Shown here one piece after another: positions 31,978-38,219 of a stretch of 38,219 bases of DNA (position 1 is the first letter of the stretch; the number at the start of each line of letters is the position of its first letter). Source of the stretch: Haloferacaceae archaeon (GTDB lineage Archaea > Halobacteriota > Halobacteria > Halobacteriales > Haloferacaceae); NCBI GenBank assembly GCA_003554115.1, contig PWFE01000133.1, forward strand, positions 1-38,219. The letters are read 5' to 3'. Under the pieces are notes generated by a model, which ran no database searches, had not been told where the DNA came from, and worked only from the letters and a program-made list of their open reading frames with translations. Made by a program: the position numbers and the translations under genes.

Positions 31978-32989
31978 CGTCCACCGTCCAGTCGCTGTTT
32001 TGACTGCCGAGGTCACCGAACGCTTCGGCCGCCCCCTCGTGGACTGTCAAGCCGTCGACGACGCTGTCGGCCAACTGTTCGGGCTCGCCGCCGAGTGCCA
32101 GCGGGTCGATCTCACCCAGCGTCTCATAGTGGTCGTGAGCGAGCCGCGTGAGTTCGGCGACAGCGTCGGAATCAGCCGACGGCGACCAGAGCCACTGCAT
32201 CGGGACGGCCCAGCCGTCAACTGGCTCGGTCAGTGTTGTGGCTGTCCAGCCGACGGGCTCGATCTCACGAGCGAGCGCGTTCGGTGCATCGTCGAGAGCT
32301 GACTGAAACGACGGGCCAAAAGAGACCGCGGCAAGCTGGTCGCCGACTGCTTCATCGACGGCCGCCGACCAGTCGGCCAGCGTTTGGTGGCTGTGTTGGA
32401 CCGCCACCAGACAGTCGACCGTCCCCTCGTCGACGGCTGTCGGCAACTCGGCGTGTGGGCGGTTGTCGATGGCGACGGTATCCCACAGTCCGGCGTCTCT
32501 GAGAAGCTGTTCGGTTACCAGCCGGCTTGGCGTGCCCGGCTGGCCGGGATGGACCGCCTGATCGCTGGTCAGTGCTGCTGTCGAGTCGGGGGCCGCCGAC
32601 GCAGGGGCGATCCAGTACAGTTCACGGTAGCCGTAGGCGAACCCTTGGTGTGGCAGCGGTTCGATCGGATCGAGGTCGAAAACGCCGTGATTCTCGCTGG
32701 CCCGGTACAGCGTCGTGTTGTCGACGCCGGCGGCCGTAAGCTCACCTTCGGCAAGCGAGTACAGTCGCTCGCTTGGGGTGCCAACCGACTCGATTCGCAC
32801 CGAGAGCCGCTCGCTGTGTCTGTCGGCCGCAACCGCCAGCGCGTGGGCCGCCTGATAACTCCGCGTGCCGGCTGGCCCCACACCAAGGGTGAGTTGTGTG
32901 CCGCCACCGAGACAGCCCACAACAGCCACCGCCCCGACCGTCGACAGCCCACTCAGTGCCCGTCTGCGTGAGAGCCGATCGACTGACAT
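31964..32989 (-). CDS. divergent TAXI/NMT1-like solute-binding lipoprotein
   Basis: 341 residues. The N terminus has a twin-arginine signal (SRRRALSGLS, Arg8-Arg10), a hydrophobic core and a lipobox ending in Cys26 (VVGC), so Tat export and lipid anchoring are expected. The mature part starts LTLGVGPAGTRSYQAAHALA, a weak version of the TAXI signature, followed by VRIESVGTPSERLYSLAEGE and IAPASAAPDSTAALTSDQ. It differs a great deal from the TAXI protein at 7585-8562, and no TRAP permease accompanies it; instead it overlaps an unrecognised membrane-protein gene. It may deliver a ligand to that protein or act as a sensor. The ATG is 29-38 bases from a GTGTATACCC box. Confidence 0.8.
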   Translation of the reverse strand: MSVDRLSRRRALSGLSTVGAVAVVGCLGGGTQLTLGVGPAGTRSYQAAHALAVAADRHSERLSVRIESVGTPSERLYSLAEGELTAAGVDNTTLYRASENHGVFDLDPIEPLPHQGFAYGYRELYWIAPASAAPDSTAALTSDQAVHPGQPGTPSRLVTEQLLRDAGLWDTVAIDNRPHAELPTAVDEGTVDCLVAVQHSHQTLADWSAAVDEAVGDQLAAVSFGPSFQSALDDAPNALAREIEPVGWTATTLTEPVDGWAVPMQWLWSPSADSDAVAELTRLAHDHYETLGEIDPLALGGEPEQLADSVVDGLTVHEGAAEAFGDLGSQNSDWTVDDAVD

Positions 32990-33017
32990 TATCAGTGCGA
33001 TTCGTCGCGCCGTACAA

Positions 33018-33027
33018 GGGTATACAC
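33018..33027 (-). promoter_or_regulatory. TATA-like box of the second TAXI-like gene
   Basis: GTGTATACCC on the minus strand, about 29-38 bases before the ATG at 32989, in the 187-base divergent spacer before the PspAB-like gene. Confidence 0.5.
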
Positions 33028-33147
33028 ACCATACAGCAGTTTACATACCGGACGGTTGCGGTAAGCCCACCTTTGGAAGCACAAACCGATTGTTTCCGTC
33101 GACAGTCCCAGTGACGTTGGCCCCCGAGCGGCGAACAGTCAGCGGGG

Positions 33148-33155
33148 CTTTTAGG
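33148..33155 (+). promoter_or_regulatory. TATA-like box of the PspAB-like gene
   Basis: CTTTTAGG, 29 bases before the ATG at 33177. Sequence and distance are the same as for rio2. It shows that the gene starts at 33177 and not farther upstream, where the frame stays open to 32865. Confidence 0.55.
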
Positions 33156-33176
33156 TGTGGCTGCCAATCAGTCGGT

Positions 33177-33785
33177 ATGGGACTGATGGATACGGTTCGC
33201 TCGATTCTCGGCGTCAGCGCTGAGCGAGATGCGACCCGCGATGCCGACCCCGAGGATCTGTTCGGGATGTCGACCGCTTATGTGACGATGGAGGCCGATC
33301 TGGGATATCGGAACTCCGGGAAGGCCGCCCTCTGTTTTTCATCGGTCGACAGTATGGATTTTGCCACAATGGTCGAGGAGGTCGAAGCCATTCTTGAAGC
33401 CGGCGAAGAAGAAACCGGCACCACCTTTCGCCAACGGTCGGACGATCATGGCTACAACTGGGTGATTTTGGAGGACAGCGACCCCGAAGATATGCTCACC
33501 TCGATCCATTTTGCGGCCGATACGTTCATTGATGAAGGCTACGGCTCGCGGTTGCTGGCCGCAGTGTTCGCCTTTGATAACAGCGAGACCGACCACGCCT
33601 ACTGGATCTACTCCTTTCGGCGAGGAGCTTACTACCCCTTCGTCCCGGACGGCGACCACGACCGCGACAATCAGGCAGAGTTCAAACTCCAGTCGGTGCT
33701 TGACGGCGAGTTAGGGATCGAAGCCGACGAAAGCTACTGGTATCCGCTGTGGCCCGACCGCCCCGGCGGGTATCCTTGGGAGTAA
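33177..33785 (+). CDS. PspA-associated protein PspAB-like
   Basis: 202 residues. It begins MGLMDTVRSILGVS and has the order of blocks known from actinobacterial PspAB: DLFGMSTAYVTMEADLGY, KAALCF, DHGYNWVILEDSDPEDMLTS, GSRLLAAVFAF, a YSFRRGAYYPFVP strand, and YWYPLWPDRPGGYPWE at the C terminus. PspAB is found with PspA/Vipp1 membrane-stress proteins but its activity is unknown. No PspA gene is in this window. It is soluble, with no membrane segment. The gene stands alone between the divergent TAXI-like gene and radA. The name is by pattern recall. Confidence 0.78.
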   Translation: MGLMDTVRSILGVSAERDATRDADPEDLFGMSTAYVTMEADLGYRNSGKAALCFSSVDSMDFATMVEEVEAILEAGEEETGTTFRQRSDDHGYNWVILEDSDPEDMLTSIHFAADTFIDEGYGSRLLAAVFAFDNSETDHAYWIYSFRRGAYYPFVPDGDHDRDNQAEFKLQSVLDGELGIEADESYWYPLWPDRPGGYPWE

Positions 33786-33872
33786 GCAGACGCCACGTTT
33801 TACGTACAGCACTGACCGATCAGTCGAGTCTGTCGACGGCCAGTTTCACTTTCAGCCTGCAGTTAACGAGGG

Positions 33873-33880
33873 TTTATGTA
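33873..33880 (+). promoter_or_regulatory. TATA-like box of radA
   Basis: TTTATGTA, 33 bases before the ATG at 33906. It overlaps an upstream in-frame ATG (33876), which is therefore not the start. Confidence 0.55.
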
Positions 33881-33905
33881 CGAAACAGCGAAAGTTCGGT
33901 GTACA

Positions 33906-34937
33906 ATGGCAGACGACGACCTCGAAACCCTTCCCGGAGTTGGACCGGCGACGGCTGACAAACTGATCGATGCAGGCTATGAAAGCTATCAGTCAATCGC
34001 GGTCGCCTCGCCCGGCGAGTTGTCGAACACCGCAGATATCGGCTCTTCTACTGCTGCAGACATTATCAACGCCGCGCGTGATGCCGCCGACGTCGGTGGC
34101 TTTGAAACTGGGGCGACCGTCCTCGAACGCCGCGAAACCATCGGGAAACTCTCTTGGCAAATCGAGGAGGTCGACGACCTGCTCGGTGGGGGAATCGAAA
34201 CCCAATCGATCACCGAAGTCTACGGTGAGTTCGGCGCAGGCAAATCCCAAGTTACCCACCAGATGGCGGTTAACGTCCAACTGCCGCCCGAACACGGCGG
34301 GCTGCACGGGTCGTGTATTTTCATCGACACAGAAGATACGTTCCGGCCAGAGCGAATTGACGACATGGTTCGGGGACTCGACGATGAGATTCTCGAAGCG
34401 ACGCTCGAAGACCGCGAGATTGAGGGCTCGATCGACAATGAAGAGACAATGGAGGAACTCGTTGGCGCGTTTCTCGATCAAATTCACGTTGCGAAAGCGT
34501 TCAACTCGAATCACCAGATTCTGCTTGCAGAGAAAGCAAAAGAACTCGCCGGCGAACACGAAGAAACCGAGTGGCCCGTCCGAATCGTGTGTGTCGACTC
34601 ACTGACGGCGCACTTCCGTGCGGAGTACGTCGGCCGTGGTGAGCTGGCCGAACGCCAACAGAAACTGAACAAACATCTCCACGACCTCATGCGAATCGGC
34701 GACCTGTTTAACACCTCGATTCTCGTGACCAATCAGGTTGCGGCCAACCCCGATTCGTACTTCGGCGATCCAACCCAGCCTATCGGTGGCAACATTCTGG
34801 GCCACACCTCGACGTTCCGAATCTACCTTCGCAAGTCGAAAGGTGACAAACGCATCGTCAGACTGGTCGACGCACCGAACCTCGCGGATGGCGAAGGTGT
34901 CATGCGGGTGAAAGGCGAAGGTCTCAAACCCGAATAA
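33906..34937 (+). CDS. radA: DNA repair and recombination protein RadA
   Basis: 343 residues, normal for RadA. The N-terminal helix-hairpin-helix domain (1-60) has [12 protein letters not shown], and the RecA core has Walker A GEFGAGKS (107-114), [13 protein letters not shown], the Walker B region [20 protein letters not shown], and the L2/ATP-cap region TNQVAANPD. The C-terminal segment [20 protein letters not shown] is canonical. It forms filaments on single-stranded DNA and performs strand exchange; it is the archaeal equivalent of Rad51. No intein interrupts it. The ATG at 33906 is chosen over 33876 because of the promoter position. Confidence 0.98.
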   Translation: MADDDLETLPGVGPATADKLIDAGYESYQSIAVASPGELSNTADIGSSTAADIINAARDAADVGGFETGATVLERRETIGKLSWQIEEVDDLLGGGIETQSITEVYGEFGAGKSQVTHQMAVNVQLPPEHGGLHGSCIFIDTEDTFRPERIDDMVRGLDDEILEATLEDREIEGSIDNEETMEELVGAFLDQIHVAKAFNSNHQILLAEKAKELAGEHEETEWPVRIVCVDSLTAHFRAEYVGRGELAERQQKLNKHLHDLMRIGDLFNTSILVTNQVAANPDSYFGDPTQPIGGNILGHTSTFRIYLRKSKGDKRIVRLVDAPNLADGEGVMRVKGEGLKPE

Positions 34938-34950
34938 CAGCCACGTGTTG

Positions 34951-35010
34951 GCGACCGACAGCGTGCGCGGTCGCGTTCGGCCGAACTACCGGCGAAAAGT
35001 TCCGTTTTCT
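34951..35010 (+). terminator. probable radA terminator region
   Basis: A 7-base stem GCGACCG (34951-34957) / CGGTCGC (34968-34974) is followed directly by the palindrome GTTCGG-CCGAAC (34975-34986) and then a T-rich stretch TTTTCTT (35004-35010). Confidence 0.45.
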
Positions 35011-35150
35011 TCCAAGACATTCGTCCAGTTGTACGGCAAGAATTGTCGTCAGACACCAAAGGGTACGACCTTATACAGATTATATTTGACTGTATTTTTG
35101 ACACCTGTCTATTAATACCACACAAATTTTGGCATTGGTAACGGGTATCA

Positions 35151-35158
35151 TTATATAC
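35151..35158 (+). promoter_or_regulatory. TATA box of the amt-glnK fusion gene
   Basis: TTATATAC, the clearest TATA box in the window. It would set transcription start near 35178-35182, about 85 bases before the ATG at 35267, so this gene has a leader, unlike most neighbours. Confidence 0.65.
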
Positions 35159-35254
35159 ATCCGTTCCATGAGTATCAGTCGTGATTCAGAGCACAAACAA
35201 GAAGGAATCGAGTCGAATCGTACACGAACGTTCACTTGAATGTCGTAGTAGTGT

Positions 35255-35260
35255 GGAGGT
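35255..35260 (+). promoter_or_regulatory. Shine-Dalgarno sequence of amt-glnK
   Basis: GGAGGT, six bases before the ATG at 35267. Good Shine-Dalgarno matches were not seen before the other genes checked in the window, so it marks a different mode of translation start for this gene. Confidence 0.7.
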
Positions 35261-35266
35261 CGACCA

Positions 35267-37045
35267 ATGAGTCTGGTTCTCGAAATCAGTGTGGCCGACA
35301 TTGAAGCACTCGCAACTGGGATGAACCTGATGTGGGCGTTGACCGTGACGTTCCTGATTTTCTTCATGCACGCTGGCTTCGCCATGCTGGAGGCCGGCCA
35401 AGTACGGTCGAAGAACGTCGCCAACCAGCTCACCAAAAACATGCTAACCTGGGCGGTCGGGATTGGCGTGTTCTTCGTTGTCGGAATGGGCGTCTCGAAC
35501 AACGTTGGTGCGGCACTCGGCGGCGGCGAGTCCTCACCGCTGACAATGTTCGGTAGCGAATCGTTCGACTGGACGATGTGGCTGTTCAGTGCAGTGTTCG
35601 CCATGACTGCTGCCACCATTGTTTCCGGTGCAGTCGCCGGCCGTGCGAAGCTTCGTGCGTACGTCGCCTACACCTTCGTGTTGGCTGCAGTGATCTACCC
35701 GGTTGTCGCCGCAATGGTGTGGTATGCCCCCGGTGGCGAACCGATTCTTGCAAGCCTCGGATTTGCTGATTTCGCCGGCGGAATGGTTGTCCACGGTGTC
35801 GGTGGCGTGGCTGGCCTGACGGCCGCCTACATTCTCGGTGCGCGGTTGGATAAATACAACTCCGACGGTTCGGCTAACGTTATCCCCGGCCACTCAATGA
35901 CGTTTGCAGTGCTTGGCACGCTCATTCTGTGTTTCGGCTGGTTCGGCTTCAACGTCGGCACCGCGGCCACCGTGATTAACTTCGATGGTGCCGCCGAAGC
36001 CGGCTCGGTTGTCGCACTCGGTGACTTTGCCTACGTCGGCAGCGTCGCTATCGTGACCGCACTCGGTATGGGCCTCGGTGCAATCGGTGCGGCCACAGCC
36101 TCACTGTACTTCAACGGCAAAGTCGACACCCTGTACGTCGCAAACGGCATGCTGGCCGGCCTCGTCGGCGTCACTGGTCCAACGGACCTGATCACGCCAA
36201 TGGGTGCAATCGCAATCGGCTTCCTTGCTGGCGCACAGCTGCCGATCGTCTTCCGCTTTGTTGAAAAACGACTCAAAATCGACGACGTCTGTGCAGTGTT
36301 CCCGGTCCACGGTAGCGCAGGGATGCTCGGACTGATTCTCTACCCACTGTGGTCCAACGCGGGCGGTGCGACCGTCATCGGCGGCGGCATCATCGGCGGC
36401 GGCATTCTCTCGATTGAGGCTGGCGCGTTCGTCCCACAGATTATCGGTGTTGCCGTGATCACCATCTGGACAGTTGCGGCAACTGCAGCCGTTTGGGGTG
36501 CGTTCAAAGCCATCGGCGAAGCACGCGTTACGCCCGAACACGAACAGGATGGCCTCGATATCGCCGAACACGGCGTCGAAACCTACCCCGAGTTCGGCAC
36601 CGACCGCATCGCAACTGACGGCGGCGACAACATGAGCGTCGACGAATACGAGATCCGCACTGACGGCGGCCGCGAAATCCGAACCGACGGCGGCGAAGAC
36701 GCTGAGCTTAAAATGATCATCTCGGTGATCCGCCCAGAAAAACTCGGGGCCGTTAAACAGGCACTCGCCGAAGTCGGCGCGCCTTCGTTGACAGTCACCA
36801 ACGTCTCAGGTCGCGGCAGCCAGCCTGCTAAAAAGGGCAGCTGGCGTGGTGAAGAGTACACTGTCGACCTGCATCAAAAAGTCAAAATCGAGTGCGTTGT
36901 TGCCGACATTCCTGCCGAGGACGTTGTCGAAGCGATCCGCGAGGCAGCCAACACCGGCGAGCCGGGCGACGGCAAGATCTTCGTGATGGATGTCGAAAAC
37001 GCAGTACAGGTTCGAACCGGCGAAGACGGCACGGAGGCGGTCTAA
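35267..37045 (+). CDS. ammonium transporter Amt fused to a GlnK/P-II regulatory domain
   Basis: 592 residues. Residues 1-425 form a complete Amt channel with about 11 membrane segments; the pore histidines are His176 (MVVHGVGG) and His348 (FPVHGSAGM). A linker (about 430-480) carries three TDGG repeats. Residues 480-592 are a full P-II domain ([19 protein letters not shown] from 482) with the T-loop WRGEEY: Arg527 matches the GlnK arginine that plugs the Amt pore, and Tyr531 matches the uridylylated Tyr51 of E. coli GlnK. The chain would combine ammonium uptake with its own 2-oxoglutarate/ATP-sensing brake. Separate adjacent amt and glnK genes are the rule; no stop codon or frameshift separates the parts here. 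Met456 in the linker (nt 36632) could in principle start free GlnK. Confidence 0.95.
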   Translation: MSLVLEISVADIEALATGMNLMWALTVTFLIFFMHAGFAMLEAGQVRSKNVANQLTKNMLTWAVGIGVFFVVGMGVSNNVGAALGGGESSPLTMFGSESFDWTMWLFSAVFAMTAATIVSGAVAGRAKLRAYVAYTFVLAAVIYPVVAAMVWYAPGGEPILASLGFADFAGGMVVHGVGGVAGLTAAYILGARLDKYNSDGSANVIPGHSMTFAVLGTLILCFGWFGFNVGTAATVINFDGAAEAGSVVALGDFAYVGSVAIVTALGMGLGAIGAATASLYFNGKVDTLYVANGMLAGLVGVTGPTDLITPMGAIAIGFLAGAQLPIVFRFVEKRLKIDDVCAVFPVHGSAGMLGLILYPLWSNAGGATVIGGGIIGGGILSIEAGAFVPQIIGVAVITIWTVAATAAVWGAFKAIGEARVTPEHEQDGLDIAEHGVETYPEFGTDRIATDGGDNMSVDEYEIRTDGGREIRTDGGEDAELKMIISVIRPEKLGAVKQALAEVGAPSLTVTNVSGRGSQPAKKGSWRGEEYTVDLHQKVKIECVVADIPAEDVVEAIREAANTGEPGDGKIFVMDVENAVQVRTGEDGTEAV

Positions 37046-37061
37046 CGAACAGGATCCCCCA

Positions 37062-37096
37062 GTGGGCACAAGACGGCGATAAACCCGACTGCCCAC
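37062..37096. repeat. 7-base inverted repeat with 21-base loop after amt-glnK
   Basis: GTGGGCA (37062-37068) and TGCCCAC (37090-37096). It precedes the terminator at 37120-37152 and may be part of the 3' untranslated region. Confidence 0.4.
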
Positions 37097-37119
37097 AACT
37101 GACCGTTTTCCACACTCCC

Positions 37120-37152
37120 GACGGACGCTGTTTGCGCCGTCGATTCTTTTTT
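37120..37152 (+). terminator. hairpin plus T-run terminator of amt-glnK
   Basis: GACGG-A-CGC-TGTTT-GCG-CCGTC forms an 8-base stem with one bulged A, followed by GATTC and six T residues (37147-37152). This is the best terminator-like structure in the window. Confidence 0.6.
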
Positions 37153-37196
37153 CAGCGTTGATTCAGTCGCTTTCAGCGTCGACGGCAGTACGGCGA

Positions 37197-37204
37197 CTTA
37201 TATC
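37197..37204 (+). promoter_or_regulatory. TATA box of the serine acetyltransferase gene
   Basis: CTTATATC, 32 bases before the ATG at 37229. It excludes the GTG at 37208 as the start of a leaderless message. Confidence 0.6.
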
Positions 37205-37228
37205 GGTGTGGCCAATAGGCGTAGCAAG

Positions 37229-38098
37229 ATGGGCTACACCTACAGCGGCTCGGCACACACCGAGCTCTTTGCGTCATATGCGGCCGACGACCCACAGTTT
37301 CGGACCCACGAATCGCCGAACTTTCCCGAACGCGAGACAGTGATACGCGAGACCCAACTGCTTCGTAAACTCCTGTTTCCGGGCTGCTGGAACGCACCCG
37401 AAATCGTTGAGGATGAAACTGCACTCCGTGAGATGATAGAAGAACTCGGCGATCAGTTCTGCCGCGGGATCGAACCCTACGCCCCCGAGTGTCTCTCAGA
37501 ACCCGTCGACGCCGTGATCGATGCGCTGCCAGCGATCCGTCAGCAACTCAAACAGGATGTCGAAGCCGCATACAAGGGCGATCCGGCGGCAACGAGCTAC
37601 GTAGAAGTTATCCGGGCATATCCTGGCGTGCATGCAATGATGGTCCACCGCGTGGCTCACGTACTGTATAAACAGTCACAGCAGGCCTACGCCCGCGAGC
37701 TGGCCGAAGCCGCCAAAACCGCCACCGGAATCGACATCCATCCCGGCGCAGACATTGGCGAGTACGTGTTTATCGACCACGGCAGTGGCGTCGTTATTGG
37801 TGAGACAGTGACGATTGGCGACTGGGTGCGACTCTATCAAGAGGTCACTCTCGGGGCGCTGCATTTCGAGGAGGCCGAAGACGACGAGCAGATGCTGAAA
37901 AAAGGGTACAAACGCCATCCGGATATCGGCAACAACGTCGTTATCGGCGCTGGAGCCAAGATTCTGGGGCCAATCTCGGTTGGCGATCACGTCTCGATTG
38001 AGGCGAACGCCTGGGTCACCGACGATGTGGCCGCCCACACGAACGTCTTTATTAAGCATCCCGAACAGACCAGAAAGCCAGTCGACGGTGAGTCGTAG
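37229..38098 (+). CDS. serine O-acetyltransferase (EpsC/CysE type)
   Basis: 289 residues. An N-terminal helical domain (1-160, with VEVIRAYPGVHAMMVHRVAH near its end) is followed by the left-handed beta-helix of hexapeptide repeats: TGIDIHPGADIGEYVFIDHG, GVVIGETVTIGDWVRLYQEV, NVVIGAGAKILGPISVGDHV. The His-Asp pair in the HPGADIG and DHGSGVVIGE region belongs to the active site. It transfers acetyl from acetyl-CoA to serine, the first step of cysteine synthesis. The usual partner cysK is not in the window. The TAG stop (38096-38098) abuts the end of a tnpB transposon, which could have altered the last residues. Confidence 0.93.
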   Translation: MGYTYSGSAHTELFASYAADDPQFRTHESPNFPERETVIRETQLLRKLLFPGCWNAPEIVEDETALREMIEELGDQFCRGIEPYAPECLSEPVDAVIDALPAIRQQLKQDVEAAYKGDPAATSYVEVIRAYPGVHAMMVHRVAHVLYKQSQQAYARELAEAAKTATGIDIHPGADIGEYVFIDHGSGVVIGETVTIGDWVRLYQEVTLGALHFEEAEDDEQMLKKGYKRHPDIGNNVVIGAGAKILGPISVGDHVSIEANAWVTDDVAAHTNVFIKHPEQTRKPVDGES

Positions 38099-38128
38099 GG
38101 TGAATCACCCCGAGGTCAAGCCTCGGGG
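38098..38128. repeat. nested terminal hairpins of the tnpB element
   Basis: Stem one is GGGTGA (38098-38103) / TCACCC (38105-38110). Stem two is CCCCGAGG (38108-38115) / CCTCGGGG (38121-38128). They share bases 38108-38110, so only one can form fully at a time. In the RNA these would be the 3' scaffold of an omega RNA, directly before the guide. Confidence 0.7.
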
Positions 38129-38219
38129 CTTCCTGCTTCCACGACGTGACTTGCAGATACACGCTGGAAACCAGCGGTATCCACAGCGGTCACAGTCTCC
38201 ACAGGCGTAGATTCGGGCC
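38116..38219 (-). CDS. tnpB: RNA-guided endonuclease TnpB, C-terminal 33 residues (5' part outside window)
   Basis: The frame enters at 38219 and stops at 38116-38118 (TGA), inside the stem at 38108-38128. The translation shows the typical acidic C-terminal tail of haloarchaeal TnpB proteins: Val/Thr-rich (PVETVTAVDT), then SASHVVEAGSPEA. The catalytic RuvC-like domain and zinc ribbon lie beyond the window edge, so whether the enzyme is intact cannot be judged. TnpB cuts DNA using an omega RNA made from the 3' end of its own gene and the flanking DNA. Assignment rests on the tail plus the hairpins. Confidence 0.7.
   Translation of the reverse strand, partial: PESTPVETVTAVDTAGFQRVSASHVVEAGSPEA

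Larger units (their letters stand above)
34938..35266. other. 329-base spacer between radA and amt-glnK
   Basis: The left third is GC-rich and holds the radA terminator-like stems (34951-35010). The middle (about 35070-35160) is strongly A+T-rich, with repeated TTTGAC/TTTTTGAC elements near 35085-35100 and a TATA box at 35151-35158. The right part is a leader of about 85 bases before the fusion gene, with a 23-codon frame (35168-35239) and a Shine-Dalgarno sequence. Nitrogen-responsive regulator sites are likely in the A+T-rich part but cannot be named. Confidence 0.6.
38098..38219 (-). mobile_element. right end of an IS200/IS605-family (IS1341-type) tnpB element, continuing beyond the window
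   Basis: The minus strand carries the 3' end of a tnpB gene followed by the two nested stems typical of haloarchaeal elements of this kind: CCCCGAGG-TCAAG-CCTCGGGG (38108-38128) and GGGTGA-A-TCACCC (38098-38110). The element boundary falls at or very near the stop codon of the serine acetyltransferase gene. The other end, the presence or absence of a tnpA gene and the target motif are outside the window. Confidence 0.75.

Noticed and set aside
32865..33176. Upstream extension of the PspAB-like gene
   Set aside because: The extension overlaps the start of the divergent TAXI-like gene and contains the TATA-like box CTTTTAGG. The family starts MGLMD at 33177.
35168..35239. 23-codon frame as an independent gene before amt-glnK
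   Set aside because: The TATA box is only about 10-17 bases away, too close for a leaderless start here, and there is no ribosome binding site before it. It is treated as part of the leader.
1..38219. CRISPR array or tRNA/rRNA genes
   Set aside because: No regularly spaced repeats and no cloverleaf or rRNA-like sequence was noticed in any spacer on reading. A tRNA or covariance-model search could not be run.

Overview
This window is a stretch of haloarchaeal chromosome. The predicted proteins are strongly acidic, codons favour G or C at the third position, and GTCGAC is very common. Many genes have a TATA-like box 28-33 bases before their start codon and no Shine-Dalgarno sequence, which is the leaderless pattern. 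The informational genes are archaeal: archaeal-type IleRS, RadA, RIO2, Sec61-beta, CheF. The genus cannot be fixed from sequence alone; a member of the Halorubrum/Halohasta group is a guess.

Layout, left to right. (1) 1-4254: the 3' part of ileS, a MutS-family ATPase and a small zinc-ribbon membrane protein. (2) 4405-8562: a complete TAXI-type TRAP uptake operon on the minus strand (TAT lipoprotein binding protein, DUF1850 protein, fused 4TM/12TM permease). (3) 8812-11833: a D-glutamate cyclase-like protein, the RIO2 kinase and a two-domain universal stress protein on the plus strand. (4) 11864-16012: a TrmB-type regulator and a GH15 glucoamylase/trehalase-like enzyme, divergent from an LLM flavin oxidoreductase. 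(5) 16065-19343: a minus-strand housekeeping run (Hsp20, PheA, HisE, PdxT, Sec61-beta, Nfu, a small conserved haloarchaeal protein). (6) 19660-28354: a taxis island. A minus-strand set (KaiC/RAD55-like ATPase, unknown 135-aa protein, degenerate ATPase-like protein, and CheW) diverges from a tightly packed cheB-cheA-cheR-HEAT-cheF operon. CheY, CheC, CheD, receptors and archaellum genes are absent here and must lie elsewhere. (7) 28386-32989: an AglF-like sugar nucleotidyltransferase, an MBL-fold hydrolase, a membrane hydrolase of the YdjM/DUF457 type, and a second, divergent TAXI-like lipoprotein that overlaps an orphan polytopic membrane protein. (8) 33177-38098: PspAB-like protein, RadA recombinase, an ammonium transporter fused in frame to a complete GlnK/P-II domain, and an EpsC-type serine acetyltransferase. 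(9) 38098-38219: the window ends inside the 3' end of an IS200/IS605-family tnpB gene, whose nested terminal hairpins begin at the last base of the serine acetyltransferase stop codon.

The observations most worth following are: the Amt-GlnK fusion with its repeat linker, in-frame internal Met and unusually long, Shine-Dalgarno-bearing leader; the tnpB end, whose omega-RNA guide would be read from the cysE/epsC tail; the KaiC-like plus degenerate-ATPase operon beside cheW; a 24-codon leader ORF that overlaps the cheB start; a foldable element at 19489-19562; and the orphan TAXI-like receptor/membrane protein pair. No tRNA, rRNA or CRISPR array was seen.
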